Assembly: GCF_011751765.2 (NCBI RefSeq)
Contig: NZ_CP061169.1
Coordinates: forward strand, 2,232,001-2,296,000
Source: Paramicrobacterium chengjingii
Lineage (GTDB): Bacteria; Actinomycetota; Actinomycetes; Actinomycetales; Microbacteriaceae
Reading direction: 5' to 3'
Length of the DNA stretch: 64,000 nt
Shown here piece after piece: positions 27,956 through 36,945 of the stretch. The stretch's first letter is position 1. Each line of letters begins with the position of its first letter. The translations under genes and the position numbers were made by a program. The notes beneath the pieces were generated by a model. It did not search any database. It worked only from the letters and a program-made list of their open reading frames with translations, and had not been told where the DNA came from.

Positions 27956-27995
27956 GTACCGGTCGGTGGATGCACACGCATCCATCGGCCGGTAC
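27956..27995 (+). terminator. Terminator hairpin after msiK-like gene
   Basis: GTACCGGTCGGTGGATGC pairs with GCATCCATCGGCCGGTAC (two G-U pairs, 18-bp stem, loop ACAC), 9 bp after the stop. No long U-tract follows. Confidence 0.7.
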
Positions 27996-28007
27996 GCACA
28001 TTAACGC

Positions 28008-29297
28008 ATGAGCGCCTCTCTGAATATCACGTCGGCCACTGTCGACCCAGCCCTCCTCGACTTGCCGTGGGGGCTCCCGCTCGATGCCTGGCCGTCTGAG
28101 AACATCGCCTCACTTCCCAAGGGGATCTCTCGGCACCTCGTGCGTTTCGCTAATCTTTCGGGCTATGTCATTGCCATCAAAGAGACGACGCTCGATATGG
28201 CCAAGGGCGAGTACGAGATGCTGCGGTCACTGCAGAAGCTCGACATTCCTTGCGTCGAGCCTGTCGCCGTGATCACCGGCCGACGCTCCGTCGATGGTGA
28301 TGATCTGCTTCCTGTACTCGTCACGAGGCACCTGAGATTCTCTCTCCCCTACCGCGCGCTCTTCAGTCAGCAGCTCCGACCAGACACGGCAACTCGACTC
28401 GTCGACGCTCTTGCCCTCTTGCTCGTGCGCCTGCACATTGCCGGCTTCTTCTGGGGCGACGTCTCGCTCTCGAACACTCTGTTCCGTCGTGATGCCGGCG
28501 CCTTCGCCGCGTACCTCGTCGACGCCGAGACCGGGAAGCTCTACCAGGGCGGCCTGTCGAACGGTCAGCGTGAGAATGACCTCGAGATTGCCCGAGTGAA
28601 CATCGCCGGTGAGCTGATGGACCTTTCGGCCGGGGGCAGAACAGACGAGGAGCTCGACCCGGTCGCAGTCTCTAACGGCATCGTCGATGCCTACCGCTCT
28701 CTCTGGTCGGAGCTCACGGGAACCGAGCAGTTCGCGTCTCACGAGCGCTACCGCATCAACGAGCGTGTTCAACGCCTCAATGCTCTCGGATTCGACATCG
28801 GTGAGCTTGCTATCAAGACCGACGACGGCGGAAGCCGGGTTCGCATTCAGCCGAAGGTGGTCGACGCGGGCCACCACCAGAGACGTCTTATTCGACTCAC
28901 AGGTCTCGACACGGGCGAGAATCAGGCGAGAAGGCTCCTCAACGACCTCGACTCCTTTCGAGCGACGACGGGCAGAGAAGACGACGACGAAGAGGTTGTC
29001 GCGCACGAATGGCTCATCCGTGTCTTCGAGCCTGTCGTGCGTTCCATTCCTCGAGAGCTTCGCGGCAAGCTCGAGCCGGCTGAGGTGTTCCACCAGCTGC
29101 TCGAGCACCGATGGAAGCTCTCGCAGACCGAGCAGCGCGATGTGCCGCTCGCTGAGGCGCTCACCTCGTACATCAACAATGTGCTGAGGCATCGCCGTGA
29201 TGAGGCAACGATAATCGACCCACCAACGGGGGCACTGACCTCCGCAATCGACGTCGTCACTGCTGATGACGACGTCGACTGGCGAGACAAGGTCTAG
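28008..29297 (+). CDS. DUF4032 protein, kinase-like fold
   Basis: A 429-residue soluble protein. The N-terminal half resembles lipopolysaccharide/small-molecule kinases: GYVIAIKETT with a candidate ATP-binding Lys, GFFWGDVSLSNTLFRR with a catalytic-loop-like D..N pair, and AAYLVDAETGKLY in the DFG position. The C-terminal part (about 230-400) is DUF4032. The family is widespread in actinobacteria; its substrate is unknown. It stands alone between the msiK-type gene and the convergent rRNA methyltransferase gene. Confidence 0.85.
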   Translation: MSASLNITSATVDPALLDLPWGLPLDAWPSENIASLPKGISRHLVRFANLSGYVIAIKETTLDMAKGEYEMLRSLQKLDIPCVEPVAVITGRRSVDGDDLLPVLVTRHLRFSLPYRALFSQQLRPDTATRLVDALALLLVRLHIAGFFWGDVSLSNTLFRRDAGAFAAYLVDAETGKLYQGGLSNGQRENDLEIARVNIAGELMDLSAGGRTDEELDPVAVSNGIVDAYRSLWSELTGTEQFASHERYRINERVQRLNALGFDIGELAIKTDDGGSRVRIQPKVVDAGHHQRRLIRLTGLDTGENQARRLLNDLDSFRATTGREDDDEEVVAHEWLIRVFEPVVRSIPRELRGKLEPAEVFHQLLEHRWKLSQTEQRDVPLAEALTSYINNVLRHRRDEATIIDPPTGALTSAIDVVTADDDVDWRDKV

Positions 29298-30280
29298 CTG
29301 GCCTCGGTTCTGCGCTTCGAGATCTCGTAGAGAGTGACGGATGCCGCGATGCCGGCGTTCAGTGACTCGGTGGCCGCTGAGATTGGGATCGACACGATTG
29401 CATCGCATGTCTCGGTGACGAGCCGCGAGAGGCCTTTTCCCTCACTTCCCACGACAACGACGAGCGGACGGTCGGCGAGGTCGAAGGAGTGCAGGTTCAT
29501 GTCGCCGCCGCCGTCGAGACCGATGACGAACGCGCCCTGCTTCTTCATGTCTTTCAAAGCTTGAGTGAGGTTCGCAGCCCGGGCGACAGGCAGTCGCGCG
29601 GCTGCGCCGGCCGATGTCTTCCAGGCGGCCGCAGTAACGCCGGCCGAGCGACGCTGGGGAATGATCACGCCGTGCCCGCCGAAGGCTGCCGTCGAGCGGA
29701 TAATCGCGCCGAGGTTGCGCGGATCGGTGATGCCGTCGAGTGCGACGAGCAGCGGCTGTGTCGACGAGGAGACAGCGCGGTCGAGAAGTTCCCCTGGGTG
29801 AGCATAGCTGTACGCGGGCACCGTGATGGCGACGCCCTGGTGAACGGAGTCGAACCCACCCATGCGATCAAGTTCCGGTCGAGTGACTTCGAGCACGGGA
29901 ATCCCTGTGCCCGTGGCGATCGACAGGATCTCCTTAACGCGGTCGTCCATTTCAATGCGGGTGGCGATGTACAGCGTCGTCGCGGGAATCCGTGTACGCA
30001 ACGCCTCGAGCACCGAGTTGCGCCCGGTCACGGTCTCGACATCGTCGGTGGACGAACGTTTAGCCTGCGGTCTGCGTGTCGAGGCCGCAGGTTTGCGCGT
30101 GCCCCGCGCGCTGTCGAGGCGCTCGCGCGCTGCCTTCTTCTTTCCGGCCGGATGATAGGTGCGGTCTTCGGCCTTCGGCGTCGGTCCTCGTCCTTCAAGC
30201 GCCTTGCGCCCGAGACCGCCCGTGCCCTTTGACGGGCCCTTCTTGCCCTTGCCCGCTCCCGGGCGTCCTTTGCTAGCCAT
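29294..30280 (-). CDS. rlmB: 23S rRNA (guanosine-2'-O-)-methyltransferase, RlmB/TrmH family
   Basis: A 328-residue SPOUT methyltransferase. The ATG at 30280 overlaps the cysS stop by 8 nt. A basic, Gly/Lys-rich N-terminal extension of about 75 residues is followed by the SpoU substrate-binding domain (VTGRNSVLEALRT) and the knotted SAM domain: LVALDGITDPRNLGAIIRST, VVGSEGKGLSRLV and ESLNAGIAASVTLYEI. RlmB methylates G2251 of 23S rRNA; the exact target here is inferred. The cysS-rlmB pairing is widespread. Confidence 0.92.
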   Translation of the reverse strand: MASKGRPGAGKGKKGPSKGTGGLGRKALEGRGPTPKAEDRTYHPAGKKKAARERLDSARGTRKPAASTRRPQAKRSSTDDVETVTGRNSVLEALRTRIPATTLYIATRIEMDDRVKEILSIATGTGIPVLEVTRPELDRMGGFDSVHQGVAITVPAYSYAHPGELLDRAVSSSTQPLLVALDGITDPRNLGAIIRSTAAFGGHGVIIPQRRSAGVTAAAWKTSAGAAARLPVARAANLTQALKDMKKQGAFVIGLDGGGDMNLHSFDLADRPLVVVVGSEGKGLSRLVTETCDAIVSIPISAATESLNAGIAASVTLYEISKRRTEAS

Positions 30281-31688
30281 CGATGCTCCAATGTGCCCCT
30301 GAGGGGGTGTCTTCGATTGTGATTCCGCTGCTCGACAGAAGATCTCTGATGCGGTCAGCTGTGGCGAAGTCTCGCTCACGACGAGCGGACTGTCTCTGGT
30401 CGATGAGCGCGTCGATAACGCGACCGAGCGTCGCGTGGTGCGCAGCGTCCGCTGCGCCGTTCCACACGGGCGAACCGGGGTTGATGCCCAGCACATCGGT
30501 CATGGCAGTCACTGCCCCCAGGGCGGATGCTGCGGCGGGCAGGTCGTCGGCATCGATCGCAGCATTTCCCGCACGCACGGTATCGTGCAGCACGGCGAGC
30601 GCCTGAGGCACGCCGAGGTCATCGTCCATCGCTTCGGCGAACTCAGGCGGAATTGTGACCGCGGTCGCAGCCGAGAACCGTGTCCCGGCGAGTCGCCGCG
30701 TTGCCCTCTCGAGAAACCCGGTAATACGCTCGAGTGCGGCTTCTGCTTCGACAAGTGAGCCGTCGTGGTAGTCGATCGTCGACCGATAGTGTGCTTGGCC
30801 GAGGTAGTAGCGAACGACGAGTGGGGATGCCGTCGCAAGCATCTCCGACGCGTAGACGGAGTTGCCGAGCGACTTTGACATCTTCTGTCCGTCGACCGAC
30901 ACGAGCCCGTTGTGTACCCAGTGACGGGCGAATCCGTCGCCGGCAGCGGTCGTCTGCGCCAATTCATTCTCGTGGTGCGGAAAGCGCAGGTCGAGTCCGC
31001 CGCCGTGAATGTCGAAGCTCTCACCGAGATACCTGCGTGCCATTGCCGAACATTCGATGTGCCAGCCCGGCCGCCCCGGGCCCCACGGGCTCGTCCAGGT
31101 GGCCGACTCCGGCTCGTTCGGCTTGTGCCCTTTCCACAGCGCGAAATCTCGCGGGTCGTGCTTCCCGCGTGGGTCCGCGTCCCCGGCATCCTCCATCTTG
31201 TCGACGTCTTGGCGCGTCAGCGCGCCGTACGTCGGCCAGGATCGCACGTCAAAGTACACATCGCCCGATTCGTCGCTCGCCGCGTAGGCGTGGCCCGCCT
31301 CGATCAAGCGCTCGATGAGCTCGTGCATCTGCTGAATGTTCGCTGTCGCTCGCGGTTCGTACGTCGGAGGCAAAATGCCCAGGGCGCGGTAGCCGTCGCT
31401 GAATTCGAGTTCCATGCGATACGCGAGCGCCCACCAGTGTTCGTCTTCTGCTGCGTTGACGAGCACCTTGTCGTCAATGTCCGTCACATTGCGCACCAAC
31501 GTCACGCGCAAGCCCCTATAGGTGAGCCAGCGGCGCAGAATGTCGTAGACGAGGGCAGACCTCAGGTGTCCGATGTGCGGCGACGACTGCACTGTGGGTC
31601 CGCAGACGTACATTCCCACTTCGCCCGGTGTAAGCGGGGTGAAGTCACGCAGGGTCTGCGTCTTGGTGTCGTACAGTCTCAAAGCCAC
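30273..31688 (-). CDS. cysS: Cysteine--tRNA ligase
   Basis: A 471-residue class I aminoacyl-tRNA synthetase. HIGH motif is [13 protein letters not shown]; the zinc-binding region includes [14 protein letters not shown] motif is [12 protein letters not shown]; the DALR domain lies at the C-terminus. MshC, the mycothiol ligase, is the closest paralogue, but length and the anticodon-binding C-terminus favour the synthetase. It is translationally coupled to rlmB and follows ispDF by only 9 nt, giving an ispDF-cysS-rlmB operon. Confidence 0.96.
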   Translation of the reverse strand: MALRLYDTKTQTLRDFTPLTPGEVGMYVCGPTVQSSPHIGHLRSALVYDILRRWLTYRGLRVTLVRNVTDIDDKVLVNAAEDEHWWALAYRMELEFSDGYRALGILPPTYEPRATANIQQMHELIERLIEAGHAYAASDESGDVYFDVRSWPTYGALTRQDVDKMEDAGDADPRGKHDPRDFALWKGHKPNEPESATWTSPWGPGRPGWHIECSAMARRYLGESFDIHGGGLDLRFPHHENELAQTTAAGDGFARHWVHNGLVSVDGQKMSKSLGNSVYASEMLATASPLVVRYYLGQAHYRSTIDYHDGSLVEAEAALERITGFLERATRRLAGTRFSAATAVTIPPEFAEAMDDDLGVPQALAVLHDTVRAGNAAIDADDLPAAASALGAVTAMTDVLGINPGSPVWNGAADAAHHATLGRVIDALIDQRQSARRERDFATADRIRDLLSSSGITIEDTPSGAHWSIDG

Positions 31689-31697
31689 GGGTAAATC

Positions 31698-32879
31698 CTA
31701 CTGGTGCGTGTGGGGTGAATGCGCTGTGAGCAGCGCCGTGGCAATCACGGTGATGCCCTCGCCGCGTCCGGTGAAGCCCAGGTTGTCTGTCGTCGTCGCA
31801 GCAAGACTGACTGGCGCCTGCAGCATCCGGGTCAGCTGCGCTTCTGCTTCTCGGCGTCGTGCAACGAAACGCGGGCGGTTGCCGACAATCTGCGCCGACA
31901 CATTGCTGACGCGAAATCCGGATGCTGTGACCTGCCGCAGTGCCTCCGAGACGAATACCTCGCCGTGAGCTCCGTCGTACTGCGGAGAGTCCGTACCGAA
32001 CATTCCGCCGATGTCCCCGAGGCCCGCCGCCGAGAGCAGAGCGTCGGTCACGGCATGGCACACGGCGTCGCCGTCGCTGTGCCCGGCGAGTCCCGATTCT
32101 CCGGGCCAGTTCAGTCCGGCCAGCCACAGCTCGCGTGTGTCGTCGTAGGCGTGCACATCGATGCCGATGCCGGTTCGCAGAGCGGGTGTGTTGCCGACGA
32201 GCAACTCTGCGCGACGCAGATCCCAGGGCGTGGTGATCTTGAACGCGTTCTCATGGCCGGCAATCGCCGTGACGTCACCGCCAACGGCCGTGACCAGCGC
32301 CGCATCATCGGTGAGAGATTCTGCGGCGGCCGCGTACGCGGCATCAAGAAGCTCGCGAGGAAAGCCCTGAGGTGTCTGCACGGCGCGCAGGTCGCTGCGG
32401 TCGATGGTGCTCAGAACGGACTCGTCTGCATCGACGCGCTTGATCGTGTCGGTGACAGGCAGCACGGGAATGACGCCGATTCCCGTGGACCGTACCGCGT
32501 GAGCCACGGCGTCGAGCTGCTTAGGTGGCGTGAGCGCGCGCGCGGCATCGTGAACGAGAACCGTGTCGATGTTCGGTGCGACAGCGGCAAGCCCGGCAGC
32601 GACAGAACCCTGCCTCGTGTCGGCGCCATCGACGACGGTGAGGTACCCGGATGCCGCACCCGCCGCCGCGCGGCCGATGGCGACAGCATCCTCTGCCCGG
32701 CCCCTCGGTGCGACCACGATGACCTGTGCAGCCGTGTGCATGCGAAAGACGCCGTCGAGAGCGTGCCTCAGAATCGAACGTCCGGAAAACTCGACAAAGG
32801 CTTTGGGCTTGCCGGCGCCCAGACGCGTTCCTGAGCCAGCGGCGACGACGATGACGGCCGTTCGAGGTGAATCATTCAT
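31698..32879 (-). CDS. ispDF: Bifunctional IspD/IspF
   Basis: A 393-residue fusion catalysing two steps of the MEP isoprenoid pathway. Residues about 1-225 are IspD (MEP cytidylyltransferase), with VVAAGSGTRLGAGKPKAF and VHDAARALTPP. About 233-393 is IspF (MEcPP synthase), with GIGIDVHAY and LAGHSDGDAVCHAVTDALL as metal-binding segments and TTDNLGFTGRGEGI. The IspE activity that works between them is not encoded here. The ATG at 32879 is used; one two codons upstream is possible, and no clear SD helps. carD lies upstream in the same direction. Confidence 0.95.
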   Translation of the reverse strand: MNDSPRTAVIVVAAGSGTRLGAGKPKAFVEFSGRSILRHALDGVFRMHTAAQVIVVAPRGRAEDAVAIGRAAAGAASGYLTVVDGADTRQGSVAAGLAAVAPNIDTVLVHDAARALTPPKQLDAVAHAVRSTGIGVIPVLPVTDTIKRVDADESVLSTIDRSDLRAVQTPQGFPRELLDAAYAAAAESLTDDAALVTAVGGDVTAIAGHENAFKITTPWDLRRAELLVGNTPALRTGIGIDVHAYDDTRELWLAGLNWPGESGLAGHSDGDAVCHAVTDALLSAAGLGDIGGMFGTDSPQYDGAHGEVFVSEALRQVTASGFRVSNVSAQIVGNRPRFVARRREAEAQLTRMLQAPVSLAATTTDNLGFTGRGEGITVIATALLTAHSPHTHQ

Positions 32880-32909
32880 GACCATGAGCGTAATCGGTAA
32901 GTTAACACG

Positions 32910-32939
32910 CGAACGGCCCGGAACAATCCGGGCCGTTCG
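32910..32939 (-). terminator. Hairpin between carD and ispDF
   Basis: CGAACGGCCCGGA (32910-32922) pairs perfectly with TCCGGGCCGTTCG (32927-32939) around loop ACAA, 20 nt after the carD stop. U-tract weak. It likely separates carD from ispDF, at least partly. Confidence 0.7.
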
Positions 32940-32958
32940 GCATGTCTTTCTGACGGTG

Positions 32959-33441
32959 CTAGGACGCGAGAACCTCGTCGAGCATTCCCTCGGCCTTCGC
33001 CTCGTCTGTCTTCTCTGCGAGCGCGAGCTCGGAAACCAGAATCTGACGTGCCTTCGCAAGCATCCGCTTTTCTCCGGCGGAGAGTCCACGGTCTTGGTCT
33101 CGGCGCCACAGGTCGCGCACGACCTCACTGACTTTGATGACGTCGCCGGACGCGAGTTTCTCGAGGTTCGCCTTGTAACGGCGCGACCAGTTGGTCGGCT
33201 CCTCGGTGAATGGAGCGCGAAGCACCTCAAACACCTTGTCGAGCCCCTCTTGTCCGATGACATCACGAACGCCGACGAGGTCGACATTCTCAGCCGGCAC
33301 CTCGATCGTCAGGTCCCCCTGTGTCACGTGCAGCTTCAGGTAGAGTTTTTCTTCGCCCTTGATTACCCGGGTCTTGACTTCCGCGATTGTCGCGGCTCCA
33401 TGGTGCGGGTAAACGACGGTTTCGCCAACCTCAAAAAGCAT
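32959..33441 (-). CDS. carD: CarD-family RNA polymerase-binding transcription factor
   Basis: A 160-residue global regulator that stabilises the open promoter complex of RNA polymerase. The N-terminal Tudor-like RNAP-interaction domain has [19 protein letters not shown]; the C-terminal helical DNA-binding part includes [16 protein letters not shown] and [17 protein letters not shown]. carD followed by ispDF is conserved in actinobacteria. Tandem DtxR-like palindromes lie about 47-87 bp upstream of its start, near where its promoter should be. Confidence 0.95.
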   Translation of the reverse strand: MLFEVGETVVYPHHGAATIAEVKTRVIKGEEKLYLKLHVTQGDLTIEVPAENVDLVGVRDVIGQEGLDKVFEVLRAPFTEEPTNWSRRYKANLEKLASGDVIKVSEVVRDLWRRDQDRGLSAGEKRMLAKARQILVSELALAEKTDEAKAEGMLDEVLAS

Positions 33442-33487
33442 CGATAAGCATCCCTTCAGCGTAATCTAGGATACCACAAGGGGCATA

Positions 33488-33528
33488 CTGTAAGGTTCGC
33501 CTCACGTGCTCTGTAAGGCTCGCCTTAC
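33488..33528. promoter_or_regulatory. Tandem DtxR-like palindromic boxes in carD / lipoprotein intergenic region
   Basis: Two 18-bp direct repeats 23 bp apart (33488-33505 and 33511-33528) share 16 of 18 bases. The second contains a perfect 7-2-7 inverted repeat, GTAAGGC-TC-GCCTTAC (33513-33528). Each keeps the AGG-N4-CCT core of DtxR/IdeR boxes, and each aligns with the 19-bp iron-box consensus at 12-13 positions. Either divergent gene may be the target. Confidence 0.5.
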
Positions 33529-33629
33529 CCCGCGCCGAGCGGCAGACAAGCTAGGCTAAAATCGACTGAGACCGCGCAGCGCACGGATGACGTGCTTGAC
33601 GTGCTGCGCCCATCACCTGGAGGCATTCT

Positions 33630-34124
33630 GTGAGATCGCGCTTTGCCGCAATCGTCGTTCTGGCCGCAGCCGTTGCGCTGGGCACGAGTGGATGCGGGCT
33701 TCTCGCCCCGCAGGCAACGACGATCCACTACGACGCGAGCGACGGCGTTGGCGGTTCCGTCGGCGACATCGATGTTCGCAATGCACTGATCATCGCGAAC
33801 GAAGACGGCAGCGCCGGCAACCTCGTCGTGACCGTCGTCAACAACGGCTCAAGTGCTCACAGCGTCACTATCGAGTTTGCGAATGGCTCGTCGACAGAGG
33901 TTGTCGTCGACGCCGATGAGATCTTCACCTTCAGCGCCCCTGCGGCAGACGACGCCGAGCGTGAAGACATCGTGATCGATCCGCTCGACGCGAAGATCGG
34001 GTCGACAACAACGGTCTTCTTCCAGTACGGCAGCGAGACAGGCGTCTCTCTCGATGTGCCCGTGTATAACGGCGACCTCCCCGAATACAGCACGCTGGTT
34101 CCCACGCCAGCCGAGGCAAAGTAG
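33630..34124 (+). CDS. Small lipoprotein, hypothetical
   Basis: A 164-residue exported lipoprotein: signal peptide with lipobox LGTSGC, lipidated Cys22. The GTG at 33630 follows CTGGAGG. The mature part (about 25-160) looks all-beta, with VRNALIIANEDGSAGNLVVT and SAHSVTIEFANGSS, like the extracytoplasmic immunoglobulin-like lipoproteins common in this family. A TAAAAT hexamer 55 bp upstream (about 33555) could be its -10. The function is unknown; control by the tandem boxes would hint at metal. Confidence 0.82.
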   Translation: MRSRFAAIVVLAAAVALGTSGCGLLAPQATTIHYDASDGVGGSVGDIDVRNALIIANEDGSAGNLVVTVVNNGSSAHSVTIEFANGSSTEVVVDADEIFTFSAPAADDAEREDIVIDPLDAKIGSTTTVFFQYGSETGVSLDVPVYNGDLPEYSTLVPTPAEAK

Positions 34125-34131
34125 ACGCAAA

Positions 34132-34182
34132 CACAACGAGAGAGGGGCGGATGCTGTCAGCATCGGCCCCTCTCTCGTTGTG
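34132..34182. terminator. Bidirectional hairpin between lipoprotein gene and regX3
   Basis: A perfect 17-bp inverted repeat (CACAACGAGAGAGGGGC and complement) around a 17-nt loop, between convergent stops 60 bp apart. The strong stem and position support a shared terminator. Confidence 0.8.
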
Positions 34183-34185
34183 CTG

Positions 34186-34869
34186 TCAGCCCTCGAAGCG
34201 GTAGCCGAGACCTCGTACAGTGACGACCATGATCGGATTCGACGGGTCTTTCTCGATGCGCGAACGAATACGCTTGATGTGAACGTCGAGAGTTTTCGTG
34301 TCGCCGAAGTAGTCACTGCCCCACACCCGGTCGATCAGCTGACCGCGGGTGAGCACCCGCCCCGCATTGCGCATCAGAAACTCGAGAACGTCGAACTCTC
34401 GAAGCGGAATTGAAATCTCGTCTCCGCGCACGGAGACCGTGTGCCTGTCGAGGTCCATCCGTACGTCGCCCGCCTCGAGAACGGTCTCGTCGATACCGGA
34501 GTCATCGGAGTCGCGGCGACGGAGTGCTGCGCGCACCCGTGCAAGCAGCTCTCGGGTCTTGTAGGGCTTGGTTACATAGTCGTCTGCACCCAGCTCGAGC
34601 CCGACGACGATATCCACCTCAGTGTCCTTGGCGGTGAGCATGATGATCGGCACTGTCGATGTGGCGCGAATGCGTCGGCATACCTCCGTGCCCGCGACGT
34701 TCGGAAGCATGAGATCGAGCAGAACGAGATCGGCACCGTCACGTTCCCATTCATCGATCGCCGACTGCCCGTCTTCGGCGATAGCGACGTCATACCCTTC
34801 CCGCTCCAAAAGGAATGCGAGCGGGTCGCTCAACGCTGCCTCGTCTTCGACCAGCAGGATGCGTGTCAT
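34186..34869 (-). CDS. regX3: Response regulator RegX3
   Basis: A 227-residue OmpR-family regulator of the phosphate response. Receiver: RILLVEDEAALSDPLAFLL, DLVLLDLMLPNVAGTEV with phospho-Asp near residue 52, and DDYVTKPYKTRELLARV. The C-terminal winged helix has SIPLREFDVLEFLMRNAGRV and TLDVHIKRIRSRIEKDP. It starts 4 nt inside the senX3 stop. Target boxes consistent with it lie before phoU and pstS. Confidence 0.95.
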   Translation of the reverse strand: MTRILLVEDEAALSDPLAFLLEREGYDVAIAEDGQSAIDEWERDGADLVLLDLMLPNVAGTEVCRRIRATSTVPIIMLTAKDTEVDIVVGLELGADDYVTKPYKTRELLARVRAALRRRDSDDSGIDETVLEAGDVRMDLDRHTVSVRGDEISIPLREFDVLEFLMRNAGRVLTRGQLIDRVWGSDYFGDTKTLDVHIKRIRSRIEKDPSNPIMVVTVRGLGYRFEG

Positions 34870-36044
34870 ATCTGTGTCCTCTCGGGCCGTTCGGCCGATG
34901 TCGGTGCGGAAATACCCTCGTCGCCTGTGGCGACGGGGAGCCGAAGTGTAAACGTCGAACCGTTTCCCGGCTGCGACCAGACGGAGACCTCTCCCCCGTG
35001 ATTCTGCGCCGTATGCTTCACAATCGCCAGGCCGAGGCCTGTGCCACCGGTGTTGCGTGATCGCGCGCCATCGACACGATAGAACCGCTCGAACACGCGA
35101 TCATGGTCTTCCTTGGGAATGCCGACTCCCTGATCCGTGACCTGAATCTCGACGGTGTCGTCGACAAGACGGGTGCCGACACCCACCCGTGATCCGTCTG
35201 GGGAGTACTGCACGGCGTTTGAGACGAGGTTTTGCAATGCCATCGCAAGCAGCGACTCCTCACCGTAAACGGTGAGCCCCGTGGGCTTGCCGCGGGCGAT
35301 GGTCACCTGGCGCGCGTCCGCGACCACGGCGTTGTCTCGCACCGCATGGTCAATGACCGCGTCGATGCTCACAAGCTCGGGCATGTGAAGAGCCTGATCC
35401 GCCTGCAGCTTCGACAGATTGATGATGTCGGCGGTCAGAGCAGCGAGCCGATCGGCCTCTGCCGTCATTTTCTCAGCGAAGCGACGCACACGCTCAGGAT
35501 TGTCGACGGAGCTCTCGATCGCCTCGGTGAGCACGCTGATCGCGCCGATCGGCGTTTTCAGCTCGTGGCTGATGTTGGCGATGAAATCACGGCTCACCTC
35601 GTCAAGCCGAATTGATTCCGTCAGGTCGTTGGCCAGCACGACGACGTAGCGAGTGCCAAGAGGTGCCGCTCGCACAGCGAGAACGCGTGCAGCGTCGCCC
35701 GAGCGCGCGCTCTCTAGCCTGACGGTGCGGGTCTGAGCCTCACCGCTGCGCCGAACCTCATCAGCGATCTGCTGCACCTCGCGCACGGCGATGCGCTCCG
35801 AGCGCACAATGCCCAGGGCGAAGGCGCCCTGCGAAGCCTTGAGCACGTTGTCTGATGCGTCAAGAACAATGCCGATACTCTCGAGCACACCGAGAATCTG
35901 GTCGACGCCATCGGGCACGCTCGGCGTGATCACCTGCTGCACCTGCTCGCCACGACGCGCTGCAGCGAACACGAAGACGGCGAACCCAGCTCCAAGCGAG
36001 ATGCCAAGCACGAGTGCGAGCAGCACAACCCAGGTCGCATCCAT
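34866..36044 (-). CDS. senX3: Sensor histidine kinase SenX3
   Basis: A 392-residue kinase with one N-terminal membrane helix (about 4-26), a PAS-like domain (about 50-135), HisKA with DFIANISHELKTPIGAIS and phospho-His160, and an ATPase domain with LVSNAVQYSPDGS, QVTDQGVGIP and GGTGLGLAIVKH. In Mycobacterium SenX3-RegX3 respond to low phosphate through PhoU and the Pst transporter. The gene is divergent from phoU across 162 bp with a candidate PHO box. Confidence 0.95.
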   Translation of the reverse strand: MDATWVVLLALVLGISLGAGFAVFVFAAARRGEQVQQVITPSVPDGVDQILGVLESIGIVLDASDNVLKASQGAFALGIVRSERIAVREVQQIADEVRRSGEAQTRTVRLESARSGDAARVLAVRAAPLGTRYVVVLANDLTESIRLDEVSRDFIANISHELKTPIGAISVLTEAIESSVDNPERVRRFAEKMTAEADRLAALTADIINLSKLQADQALHMPELVSIDAVIDHAVRDNAVVADARQVTIARGKPTGLTVYGEESLLAMALQNLVSNAVQYSPDGSRVGVGTRLVDDTVEIQVTDQGVGIPKEDHDRVFERFYRVDGARSRNTGGTGLGLAIVKHTAQNHGGEVSVWSQPGNGSTFTLRLPVATGDEGISAPTSAERPERTQI

Positions 36045-36116
36045 ATGACTAGGTTAGAGGGCAGAGACGTTTGGTTTCCGAGCGGCAACCCCCACGACCA
36101 GGCCTTTTGGCAAACT

Positions 36117-36149
36117 GTTCAGGTGCAGGGCACCATTCGTTAACCTTCG
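36117..36149. promoter_or_regulatory. Candidate PHO box (senX3/phoU intergenic)
   Basis: Three adjoining 11-bp units in exact register: GTTCAGGTGCA, GGGCACCATTC, GTTAACCTTCG. They approximate the actinobacterial PHO box unit GTTCACC-N4. Unit 2 is the most divergent at its 5' end. RegX3 or PhoP-type binding is inferred from this match and the neighbours. Confidence 0.6.
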
Positions 36150-36206
36150 GGATGCACTCTAAGTGTCGAGGTTGTATGCCATCAGAGCGAAAGGACCGAC
36201 CCGCCC

Positions 36207-36875
36207 ATGCGCGATGTTTTTCAGCAGGAGCTCCGAGAGTTGCAGGAGCGCCTCGTCGAGATCGCTGAGCTCGTCGAGGTGTCGATCACGAACGCTGTCA
36301 CGGCGTTCACGAAGACTGACGTCGCCGTCGCCGAAGACGTCATCGAGAACGATAACCGAATCGACGAGAAGGCACTCGAGCTCGATGAGCTCGCCATCAA
36401 CATCCTTGCCCTCCAGCAGCCCGTTGCCCGAGACCTTCGCATTGTGGTGAGCGCTCTGCGCATCAGCTCGTCACTCGAGCGCATGGGAGACATGGCCGAG
36501 CACATCGCCCAGCTCGCGCGTTACCGGTTCCCCGAACGCGCTGTGCCGAAGGGGCTCAAATCAACGTTTGCCGAGATGGGCACGATCGACGTCGAGATCG
36601 CGCACAAGCTCGTAGAGCTCCTGCGTACGCAGGACCCCCTTGTCGCCAATGAAATTCGCGACGAAGACGATCGCGTCGACGAACTTCACGCGAGCGTCTT
36701 CGACAAACTCCTGAGCGAGCGCTGGAAGGGCGAGGCAACGGCGACGGTTGACGCGACGCTCGCGTCGCGATACCACGAACGGTTTGCCGATCACGCAGTC
36801 TCCATTGCGAAGAAGGTTCAATACCTCGCGACCGGCGATTGGAGCGGCGCAGAAGAGACCGAGACCGCCAAGTAG
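36207..36875 (+). CDS. phoU: Phosphate signalling protein PhoU
   Basis: A 222-residue all-helical PhoU with two repeated three-helix bundles. Metal-binding E/D-x3-D motifs occur in VIENDNRIDEKALELDEL (first repeat) and NEIRDEDDRVDELH (second). PhoU links the Pst transporter to the SenX3-type kinase and shuts the Pho response when phosphate is plentiful. It is monocistronic, divergent from senX3, and ends at a strong hairpin. Pst genes are 9 kb downstream. Confidence 0.95.
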   Translation: MRDVFQQELRELQERLVEIAELVEVSITNAVTAFTKTDVAVAEDVIENDNRIDEKALELDELAINILALQQPVARDLRIVVSALRISSSLERMGDMAEHIAQLARYRFPERAVPKGLKSTFAEMGTIDVEIAHKLVELLRTQDPLVANEIRDEDDRVDELHASVFDKLLSERWKGEATATVDATLASRYHERFADHAVSIAKKVQYLATGDWSGAEETETAK

Positions 36876-36887
36876 CCTCGTGACTCA

Positions 36888-36927
36888 ACGACGAAGGGCG
36901 ATGCCGGATGGCATCGCCCTTCGTCGT
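36888..36927. terminator. Bidirectional terminator between phoU and gpmA
   Basis: An 18-bp perfect stem (arms 36888-36905 and 36910-36927, beginning ACGACGAAGGGC) with a 4-nt loop GGAT, between convergent stops. Confidence 0.85.
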
Positions 36928-36945
36928 CAAGCAGCGACAGCCGCG

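Noticed and set aside
28227..29408. 393-codon open frame antisense to the DUF4032 gene
   Set aside because: Shadow of a conserved gene; no motif, no RBS, and it runs into the convergent gene.
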